From assembly GCA_034933305.1 (NCBI GenBank), contig JAYFNU010000001.1, positions 1 through 64,000 on the forward strand: a stretch of DNA of 64,000 nucleotides. Reading direction: 5' to 3'. The stretch is from JAYFNU01 sp034933305 (lineage in GTDB: Bacteria; Bacillota; Clostridia; Oscillospirales; Ruminococcaceae). Shown piece after piece: positions 41,652 to 48,161 of this stretch; within the stretch, counting starts at the first letter, position 1; each line of letters starts with the position of its first letter. Made by a program: the position numbers and the translations under genes. Under the pieces are notes generated by a model. That model saw nothing but the letters and a program-made list of their open reading frames with translations, did no database searches and was not told the origin of the DNA.

Positions 41652-42881
41652 TCAGGCAAACATCAGGCCCAGCATGGTAACGGTTTGTGCGCCGATCTCA
41701 TGAACCTTGATGTCGCCCATCAGGCAGGCATTATACACGGCCCGTTTACCATAGCGTCTGCGAATGTCTTCAATGGCAGCGTCCATTTTATCCTGCTTTT
41801 CCCGCCTGACAGGATCGTCGAAAATTGTCAGCTGCTGCGGACACTTCTCAGGGACAAGGCTGATTGCCCGGACACATAGGGCGCGGACCTTGTTCTGCCA
41901 ACGGTAGTTGGCCTTGAAAAGAGCAAAACACTGTTCCGCAATCTCCTTAGGGCTGCGCGTCGCCATTTCCAATGTGGTCTGAAACTGCTTGTAGAACAGG
42001 CTGTTATCCCTGAGCATGATCTGAACGCCCTTGGCCAAAAAGCCATTCACGCGGAGGCGATGTCCCACATCCTGAGAGAGCTCCAGAATCACGCGCCAAA
42101 CTTCTTTCTCATCCAGGAGATCAGATACGCAGGTCACGCCGTGGCCGACTGATTTAATCGGGGTTTCCCAGCCATCCGTCATGACTCGGGATGTGTCTGT
42201 CCCGGCTGCATAATTCCAAAGGGCGACGCCATTTATACCGAGCCAGTTCCGCAGATATACCGGTGATGTGGCCGCAATATCGCCGATTGTGTGAATACCA
42301 TAATTGGCAAGTTTTCTGGTCGTGGCAGGGCCGCAGTAAAGAAGATCAGACGCTGGCAGCGGCCAGACCAGATCCCGGAAGTTTTCCTGCGTGATGATTG
42401 TCATTGCATCGGGCTTTTTCATATCTGAACCCAATTTGGCGAAAATCTTGTTGAACGAAACACCAATGCTGACTGTAAGACCAAGTTCACTTTTGGTTGT
42501 TGCCCGGATTTCCTCTGCCGTAGCGACCGGGTCAAGGCGGCAGCCGGTGAGGTCAAGCCAGCATTCATCCATGCCATACGGTTCCATTCGGTCTGTGTAC
42601 CGGAGATAGATTTCATGGGCAAGCCTGGAATACTTGAGATACTGGTCGTACTGGGGCGGTACGACGATCAGATCACGGCAGCATTCCCGCGCCTGCCAGA
42701 TAGCCATTCCGGTTTTCACACCGGCTTTCTTCGCCAGTTGGGATTTCGCAAGTACGATGCCGTGCCGTGTCTCCTGACTGCCGCAGACAGCGATTGCTTT
42801 CCCACGCAGGGCCGGGTCCAACATCGCTTCGACCGAAGCATAAAAGCAGTTCATATCCGAATGAAGGATTGATCTTTCCAT
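41652..42881 (-). CDS. Y-family DNA polymerase (UmuC/DinB-type)
   Basis: A 409-aa translesion polymerase. Catalytic D9 (ILHSDMNCFYASVEA) and D105-E106 (YGMDECWLDLTG) are intact. A little-finger domain follows. Such genes are often carried by conjugative elements and give damage-induced mutagenesis or help replicate transferred DNA. Its promoter contains a perfect LexA box, so it is SOS controlled. It heads a four-gene operon. Confidence 0.92.
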   Translation of the reverse strand: MERSILHSDMNCFYASVEAMLDPALRGKAIAVCGSQETRHGIVLAKSQLAKKAGVKTGMAIWQARECCRDLIVVPPQYDQYLKYSRLAHEIYLRYTDRMEPYGMDECWLDLTGCRLDPVATAEEIRATTKSELGLTVSIGVSFNKIFAKLGSDMKKPDAMTIITQENFRDLVWPLPASDLLYCGPATTRKLANYGIHTIGDIAATSPVYLRNWLGINGVALWNYAAGTDTSRVMTDGWETPIKSVGHGVTCVSDLLDEKEVWRVILELSQDVGHRLRVNGFLAKGVQIMLRDNSLFYKQFQTTLEMATRSPKEIAEQCFALFKANYRWQNKVRALCVRAISLVPEKCPQQLTIFDDPVRREKQDKMDAAIEDIRRRYGKRAVYNACLMGDIKVHEIGAQTVTMLGLMFA

Positions 42882-42975
42882 ACAGGCCCTCCGTTCCGGT
42901 CAGCGCTCATGCACACAATGAAATAATATTTGGCAAAGCTGTTGACATACAATGTTTCGGGTGATAATATTAGCT

Positions 42976-42993
42976 CACGAACAATATTTCGTG
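42976..42993. promoter_or_regulatory. Operator-like palindrome CACGAA-N6-TTCGTG
   Basis: CACGAA (42976-42981) and TTCGTG (42988-42993). The same half-site TTCGTG recurs at 43025-43030 and 43055-43060, 30 bases apart, between the divergent polymerase and XRE genes. The XRE regulator is a likely ligand. Confidence 0.5.
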
Positions 42994-43005
42994 CTTGCGA
43001 TTGCA

Positions 43006-43034
43006 ATTATAGAGCGAACGGTTGTTCGTGTCAA
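43006..43034 (-). promoter_or_regulatory. SOS promoter: LexA box inside the spacer
   Basis: On the minus strand TTGACA (43034-43029), 17 bases and TATAAT (43011-43006) form a perfect-consensus promoter. The spacer contains CGAACGGTTGTTCG (43015-43028), matching the Gram-positive LexA box CGAAC-N4-GTTCG exactly. It reads toward the Y-family polymerase operon. Confidence 0.88.
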
Positions 43035-43091
43035 TAAGTTTTTAAGAAAAAGTGTTCGTGCTGATAAATATTCCGAAATGAGGTGTAGATT

Positions 43092-43514
43092 ATGGGCTTC
43101 AAGGAGCGCTTGAAGGAAAAAAGATCAGAGGCAAAACTGACACAAACTGAATTGGCAAAAAAGGTCGGGGTATCTGACAGAACCATTCAGAATTACGAGT
43201 TGGGTACCCGTCGGCCACAGAATATGGAAGTTGCCCAAAAACTGGCGGAAGCTCTGAACACCTCGGTCGATTCTCTGCTTGGCACCAGTGGAATTCTTGT
43301 CGTTCAAGCCCAGGAGAAGGGCGGAGCAAAAGCCGCGCGGGACATCGACGTCATGGTCAGCGACGTTACCGCAGCATTCGCAGGCGGCCGGCTCGATGAT
43401 GAAGCTCTTGACGGCGCGATGCAGGCGCTGACGAAGGCATACTGGATTGCAAAAGAGAAAAATAAAAAATACACGCCGAAGAAGTACCTCAAGGACACAC
43501 CTACCGACAAATAA
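43092..43514 (+). CDS. XRE-family repressor (ImmR-like)
   Basis: A 140-aa regulator with an N-terminal HTH (LTQTELAKKVGVSDRTIQNYELGTRRP is the pattern, at about residues 17-39) and a C-terminal helical part. It is the ImmR-like partner expected for the ImmA-type protease now found 1.6 kb downstream at 45112. An IS110 insertion separates them. It likely binds the TTCGTG half-sites just upstream and represses element transfer genes (inference from ICEBs1). Confidence 0.85.
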   Translation: MGFKERLKEKRSEAKLTQTELAKKVGVSDRTIQNYELGTRRPQNMEVAQKLAEALNTSVDSLLGTSGILVVQAQEKGGAKAARDIDVMVSDVTAAFAGGRLDDEALDGAMQALTKAYWIAKEKNKKYTPKKYLKDTPTDK

Positions 43515-43682
43515 TGCTAAGTACCAAATATGGTACACCTCATATGTTAGAACTTTACATGAGAGATTAACTATTAAAAGTCAAGCTGGAAAATGAGGAT
43601 GGTGGCAAAGAAGCAGATGGTTCAAAAAGGTTATAGCAAAACAGACGTCCTTGAGGACGCCATGCGGGCTATCTGGTGTAGG

Positions 43683-44858
43683 TTACGATGCCATGCGGTA
43701 GGGCTGGCCGGACTTTTCCAATGCAAAAATAATTCGTACCAGCTTTTTGGCAGCATGTGAGATGGCAACATTGTAATGCTTGCCCTCGGCTCGCTTCTTG
43801 GCAAGGTAAGCAGCAAAGATTGGATTCCAGAGGCAGACATATTTGGCTGCATTAAAGATGGCGTAACGCAGATATCTTGAGCCGCGCTTCTCCATATGTG
43901 CATAGCAGTTTTTCAGTTGTCCGGATTGGTAGGTAGATGGTGAAAGCCCAGCGTAGGCCAACAACTTATCGGGAGACTCGAAGCAGGAGAAGTCGCCGAC
44001 TTCGGCCAGAATCATAGCACCCATGCGGGTGCCAATGCCTGGAATAGTCGTGATAGGAGAATGGATCTCATCCATTATGCCGTCAATCGCGGTTTCAATC
44101 TCGTTAATCTCTGTGTCCAATTCCCGTATAAGCCGTATGGTGTGGCGAAGCTCCAGGGACTTAGCCGGCATTACGGAGCCAATTGAAGTACTGGCTGACT
44201 CTCGTATCTCCACCGCCTTGTCTCTGCCGTAGCGCCCCTTAGAGGCGTCAAAAAGAACGGTCTTCAAGTGGGTAAGGTGCGCATCGGCAATCTGCTTTGC
44301 GCCTGGGAACTCATCCAACAGGGTATATACGGAGGCCATATGCAGCGTCGGAACCAGCTTTTCCAGTTCTGGGAACAGGATGCAGACCAGTCTGGACACC
44401 GACTGTTTAAGCTGGCCGCGCTCCTTCACCTTGTCAAACCTGTATCTTGTAAGTGACTTTAGTTCCTCGTTGTGGTAAGCTGTGTCTGTGTAGGGCTTGA
44501 GGCCCACATCGGACAAAAGCATAGCCGCAATGGTACGCGCATCGACCCGGTCGGTCTTCGTCTTTCTAAGGCTGAGGCTCTTTCGGTACAGATTCGTGTG
44601 CAAGGGGTTCAAGACATAGGTGGCCAGACCGTTGTCAAGAAGAAACCCGAGAATGTTGTAGCTGTAATGCCCGGTAGCCTCAAGTCCTACTTTTATTTTG
44701 TCCTGAGGCGCGGAACACTCGCGAATCCTTTGCAGCAGGCTGTTGAATCCATCCATGTTGTTTGGAATGGTGAACACGTCCGCGAGGACTTCACCCTCCG
44801 AGTTGATGATGAAACAGTCGTGCTTATCCTTGGCAACATCGATTCCAACAGAGATCAT
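43683..44858 (-). CDS. IS110-family transposase (DEDD recombinase)
   Basis: A 391-aa enzyme. The N-terminal RuvC-like DEDD domain has VGIDVAKDKHD, GLEATGHY and KTDRVDARTIA. The C-terminal Transposase_20 part has TTIPGIGTRMGAMILAEVGD, then YAGLSPSTYQSG with the probable catalytic Ser. Start 44858 follows AGGAGG by 7 bases. It looks intact. IS110 enzymes act with a bridge RNA made from the non-coding end. Confidence 0.95.
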   Translation of the reverse strand: MISVGIDVAKDKHDCFIINSEGEVLADVFTIPNNMDGFNSLLQRIRECSAPQDKIKVGLEATGHYSYNILGFLLDNGLATYVLNPLHTNLYRKSLSLRKTKTDRVDARTIAAMLLSDVGLKPYTDTAYHNEELKSLTRYRFDKVKERGQLKQSVSRLVCILFPELEKLVPTLHMASVYTLLDEFPGAKQIADAHLTHLKTVLFDASKGRYGRDKAVEIRESASTSIGSVMPAKSLELRHTIRLIRELDTEINEIETAIDGIMDEIHSPITTIPGIGTRMGAMILAEVGDFSCFESPDKLLAYAGLSPSTYQSGQLKNCYAHMEKRGSRYLRYAIFNAAKYVCLWNPIFAAYLAKKRAEGKHYNVAISHAAKKLVRIIFALEKSGQPYRMAS

Positions 44859-45055
44859 AGCAATTCCTCCTGCGGTAAAATGTTGATGCTGCATCCACAG
44901 GGCACTTTGCTCTTGTAACCTTGTTCCACATAAACCGTCTGGCGGTATTTAACTGATTAACAAACCTGCAAAGGGCTGTGGTTGGAACCTTTCAAGAACC
45001 ATCTTGTGGTAGGGGGCACACACCAATCCACAGCATCCCTTACAGTGTAGCACAC
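44859..45055 (-). ncRNA. Candidate IS110 bridge RNA region
   Basis: About 200 non-coding bases precede the transposase start inside the element, where members of the IS110 group encode the bridge RNA. The region has no frame and several short repeats. This is placed by position only; no loops were matched to target or donor. Confidence 0.35.
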
Positions 45056-45111
45056 AGTCCTTGGAGAGGGACTATAAAAACTACTACTCTATAATACAAG
45101 GGGGTAAAGCG

Positions 45112-45639
45112 ATGAGTATGGATCGTCTCACACAGGTCGGCGAAGGACTTGTCAAGCGCTTCGGTACAAGAGACCCGCTGGAAATTGCGGAAGACATCGG
45201 AATAGAAGTTTTATACTGCGATAACTTCGGCCCACTTAAGGGCATGTATCGCGTAATCAAGCGGAATCGTTTTATCTTCCTGAACAAGGACCTGAATCAG
45301 CGTATGACTCGTATTGTCTGCGCCCATGAAATCGGCCATGATCAGCTGCACCGGTATCTGGCAAAGGGAGATGGACTCCAGGAATTCATGCTTTATGATA
45401 TGACGACGAAGCCGGAATACGAGGCGAACATCGTCGCATCGGAAATCCTTCTGGACAGCAATGAGGTGCTTGACTACATCTTCGATTATCATTACTCAGC
45501 AGAAGAAATTGCCCGCTGCATGGGCACGGATATCAACTTGGTGGCTTTGAAGATTGCTCACCTGAATGAACTTGGCTACGGTTTTCGGAATGTGGACCAT
45601 CGGAGCGATTTCCTCAGGGGGAAAATCACAGACAAGTAA
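45112..45639 (+). CDS. ImmA/IrrE-family metallopeptidase (partner of the XRE repressor)
   Basis: A 175-aa compact ImmA with VCAHEIGHDQLHR as zinc-protease motif at about residue 81 and an N-terminal segment RFGTRDPLEIAEDIGIEVLY typical of the family. In ICEBs1 ImmA cleaves ImmR upon damage or cell signalling. Start 45112 follows AAGGGGGT. It lies right behind the IS110 copy, so co-expression with the repressor is probably lost or altered; a TATAAT at 45090-45095 may give it a new promoter. Confidence 0.85.
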   Translation: MSMDRLTQVGEGLVKRFGTRDPLEIAEDIGIEVLYCDNFGPLKGMYRVIKRNRFIFLNKDLNQRMTRIVCAHEIGHDQLHRYLAKGDGLQEFMLYDMTTKPEYEANIVASEILLDSNEVLDYIFDYHYSAEEIARCMGTDINLVALKIAHLNELGYGFRNVDHRSDFLRGKITDK

Positions 45640-45894
45640 CAAACACTAAATAGATGTACATAATGGAGCACAGAAGGTCGGAGCAAGAACACAACTATAA
45701 TATATTCATCATAAATGGTTGTCGTCTCTATCGCTGTAACTGAGAAAGGTGCAAAACAGAGTATTTCACTTGTAGGTGTTCTGCTATCCCAGCATGGGTT
45801 CAGGGCGATGAACGCACTGTAGTGGTATGAGGACTTAGCTTGACTCAGCCGCAAGATCTTTACGTTTCGCCTGTCTCGAGCTTAAAGCCTCATA

Positions 45895-45927
45895 AGCAGC
45901 GCAGGTTCATACCTACGCTGCTTTTTC
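45895..45927 (+). terminator. Intrinsic terminator upstream of the defence operon
   Basis: AGCAGCGCAGGT (45895-45906) pairs with ACCTACGCTGCT (45911-45922) with one mismatch, followed by T5. It insulates the defence operon from the ImmA transcript. Confidence 0.85.
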
Positions 45928-45959
45928 TAAACACGAAATTTAGTTTTGCGCAAGTTATA

Positions 45960-45988
45960 TTGCGGTAATGAAGTTTACGCGCTATAAT
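45960..45988 (+). promoter_or_regulatory. Promoter of the defence operon
   Basis: TTGCGG (45960-45965), 17 bases, TATAAT (45983-45988). It is 36 bases before the XRE start and is the only clear promoter before the methyltransferase and drm genes. Confidence 0.75.
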
Positions 45989-46023
45989 TAACTATAAAGT
46001 GTTTCTTTTGCGAGGTGAGCAAT

Positions 46024-46239
46024 ATGCCTGTAAGCTACAACAAACTCTGGAAGCTCCTGATTGATAGGAAATTGATGAAGAAAGAATTGCGAGAAATGGC
46101 TGGAATCAGTTCTGCTACTCTTGCAAAAATGAGTAAAGGCAAAACAATAAGTGGTGAGGTCATTGTGAAAATATGTACCGCACTCCATTGTGATGTCGGG
46201 GATATTATGGAAATCGTGCCAGATGATAGTCCTGAATAA
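46024..46239 (+). CDS. Small XRE-family regulator (controller-protein-like)
   Basis: A 71-aa single HTH domain protein with KKELREMAGISSATLAKMSK, then VIVKICTALHCDVGDIMEIV, the HTH_26 type. The size and place before a methyltransferase recall C proteins of restriction-modification systems, which delay nuclease expression. Start 46024 follows GAGGTG by 6 bases. It likely regulates its own promoter at 45960 (inference). Confidence 0.85.
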   Translation: MPVSYNKLWKLLIDRKLMKKELREMAGISSATLAKMSKGKTISGEVIVKICTALHCDVGDIMEIVPDDSPE

Positions 46240-46271
46240 TGGACAGCGTAAAAAGTAAAATGAAATATAGA

Positions 46272-46292
46272 AAATGAGCTGTTTGCTCATTT
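46272..46292 (+). promoter_or_regulatory. Hairpin between xre and vsr
   Basis: AAATGAGC (46272-46279) pairs with GCTCATTT (46285-46292) around a 5-base loop, not followed by a T-run. It may be a processing or weak attenuation site within the 72-base gap. Confidence 0.45.
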
Positions 46293-46311
46293 CCCCTTGC
46301 GGAGAGAGAAC

Positions 46312-46746
46312 ATGGATAAACATACACCTGAACAACGTCGCCGAAATATGCAAGCAATAAAGTGCAAAGATACGAAAATTGAGGTTCTTTTGCGCAAAGA
46401 ATTGTGGTCTCGCGGTATTCGCTACAGAAAGAATGTATCAAGTATTCTCGGAAAACCTGACATAGCAATACTTGGTTATAAAATTGCAATATTCTGCGAT
46501 AGCGAGTTCTGGCACGGTTTTGATTGGGAACACAAAAAAGAGGAAATTAAGTCACATCGTGATTTTTGGTATCCTAAAATTGAACGTACCATGGCACGAG
46601 ATGCCGAGGTGAATAAAAACCTTCAAGAGCAAGGATGGATGGTTTTGCGCTTCTGGGGACATGAAATAGAAACAGATGTCAACTCCTGTGCAGATTTGAT
46701 TGTGAAGGTACTAAAGGAGCGGAATGAATGCAGTACAAAACAATAG
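46312..46746 (+). CDS. vsr: Very short patch repair endonuclease Vsr
   Basis: A 144-aa nuclease that nicks 5' of T in T:G mismatches arising from deaminated 5-methylcytosine. HTPEQRRRNMQAIKCKDTKI, then KPDIAI with catalytic Asp at about 51, and FCDSEFWHG match the family. Start 46312 follows GGAGAGAG; an upstream in-frame TTG is rejected. Its 3' end overlaps the methyltransferase gene by 19 bases, the classic pairing with a C5 methylase. Confidence 0.93.
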   Translation: MDKHTPEQRRRNMQAIKCKDTKIEVLLRKELWSRGIRYRKNVSSILGKPDIAILGYKIAIFCDSEFWHGFDWEHKKEEIKSHRDFWYPKIERTMARDAEVNKNLQEQGWMVLRFWGHEIETDVNSCADLIVKVLKERNECSTKQ

Positions 46747-48131
46747 ATTTATGCGCAGGAATAGGTGGCATTCGAAGAGGCTTTGAACTAGCAGGTGGAT
46801 TTGTTAATGTTGCTGCGGCAGAAATTGATGAACTTGCTTGCAAGACTTATGAGCATTTATTTGGAGATAACCCGAGAAATGATGTAACCTCTGAAACATT
46901 CAAAAGCGCTCTCGTTGATCTTCACTACGATATACTGCTTGCTGGCTTTCCCTGTCAATCATTTAGTAGTGTTGGCTTGAGAGAAGGATTTAGGGATGCT
47001 ACTAAGGGCACAATTTTCTTTGATATTGCGCAGATAATTGAACGCACAACGCCAAAAGTTGTCTTTCTTGAAAATGTTGAAAACCTTGTCAATCATGATA
47101 AGGGAAATACGTTCAGGACTATTATCAAAACACTTGAAAAAGACCTGAACTATAAGGTTATCGGAGTTTCAAACGATAAGGATGGTGGGTTAAAGTATAC
47201 GCCACGGTCATTCATCAGGAACTCAAAATACTTCGGGATACCACAAAACAGGCCTCGCGTATACATTATTGCTTTTAGCCGCGAATATTTCGGCGACAAA
47301 GTATCCCGACTACCTAACTCAACTCCCGAACGAGGGTCAAAACAGATATACGCTTCATTACGTGACGTGTTGGAAACAGGAGATGTGGAGGATCGCTTCT
47401 TCCTCTCCAGCGGGTATCTCGAAACTCTCGAAAAGCACATTGTAAAACAAAGGGAGAAAGGCTATGGTTTTGGGTACAGAATCGTTAACTCTCCTGAAAT
47501 AGCTAATCCGATAGCAAACACACTTCTTGCAACTGGGGGGTCCGGTAGAGAAAGAAACCTAATTCTTGACGTTAAGAATGGGCCTAAGTACGCAGGAACA
47601 ATGGTAAAAGGAAAATACTCGAAGATAAACAACAAGAACATTCGAACGATGACCCCAACTGAGTGGGGAAAGCTTCAAGGATTTATTAGCTATGCATTTA
47701 TTGGGGAGGACAATACCGATAAATTTTCTTTTCCAGAAGGTATACCCAATGTCCAGCGGTACAAGCAATTTGGTAATTCTGTAACCATCCCAGTAATAGA
47801 AGAAATGGCTGGATTTGTGTCTCGTTGTATTTCAGATATGACGTGGGACAACTCGGAAATAGAAAAGCGTCTTTTCAGCATGTACGGTACTGAACACAAG
47901 ATATGTTCATCAATCTACAAGCGACTAGGTTCAACCTTGCGCGAAAAAACGATGAGCGAGTATTTTGATATTGTTTTTCACTTTAAGTGTGGCTCAAAAA
48001 TTAGGAGTACGGATATTGCCAAATACTTGGAAGTCTCTGCGGCGAGAGCATCACAAATTACAGCTCAATTGTGCTCCGTCAATTGCCTAATTCGTAATGA
48101 AGATCGGACATATACGTTCGCATCAGATTGA
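46728..48131 (+). CDS. DNA (cytosine-5) methyltransferase (DrmMII-like)
   Basis: A 467-aa C5-MTase. Motif I DLCAGIGGIRRGFELAGG (about 7-24), motif IV AGFPCQSFSSVG with nucleophile C76, motif VI ENVENL (from E115), motif VIII QNRPRVYIIAF and motif IX/X (KQFGNSVTIPVIEEM) are intact. After residue about 385 is a winged-helix-like tail (STDIAKYLEVSAARASQITA) not usual in small C5-MTases. It probably marks self DNA for the DISARM-like system. Target sequence is not readable. Confidence 0.93.
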   Translation: MQYKTIDLCAGIGGIRRGFELAGGFVNVAAAEIDELACKTYEHLFGDNPRNDVTSETFKSALVDLHYDILLAGFPCQSFSSVGLREGFRDATKGTIFFDIAQIIERTTPKVVFLENVENLVNHDKGNTFRTIIKTLEKDLNYKVIGVSNDKDGGLKYTPRSFIRNSKYFGIPQNRPRVYIIAFSREYFGDKVSRLPNSTPERGSKQIYASLRDVLETGDVEDRFFLSSGYLETLEKHIVKQREKGYGFGYRIVNSPEIANPIANTLLATGGSGRERNLILDVKNGPKYAGTMVKGKYSKINNKNIRTMTPTEWGKLQGFISYAFIGEDNTDKFSFPEGIPNVQRYKQFGNSVTIPVIEEMAGFVSRCISDMTWDNSEIEKRLFSMYGTEHKICSSIYKRLGSTLREKTMSEYFDIVFHFKCGSKIRSTDIAKYLEVSAARASQITAQLCSVNCLIRNEDRTYTFASD

Positions 48132-48161
48132 TAAGATGCTGACTGAAATGGAGGGCGCATT

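Larger units (their letters stand above)
43530..45060 (-). mobile_element. IS110-family insertion (ends approximate)
   Basis: A single IS110-type transposase with non-coding flanks lies between the XRE repressor and its ImmA partner. IS110 elements have no obvious terminal inverted repeats and make little or no target duplication, so ends cannot be fixed by eye. The limits given are the intergenic bounds. Confidence 0.75.
45640..46023. other. Intergenic stretch before the defence operon
   Basis: It holds a strong terminator at 45895-45927 and a promoter at 45960-45988. A 35-codon frame at 45715-45822 has no RBS and is not called. Low GC begins here, marking the edge of the defence cargo. Confidence 0.6.

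Noticed and set aside
45715..45822. A 35-codon frame before the defence operon
   Set aside because: No RBS in front. It could be a gene remnant but nothing recognisable supports it.
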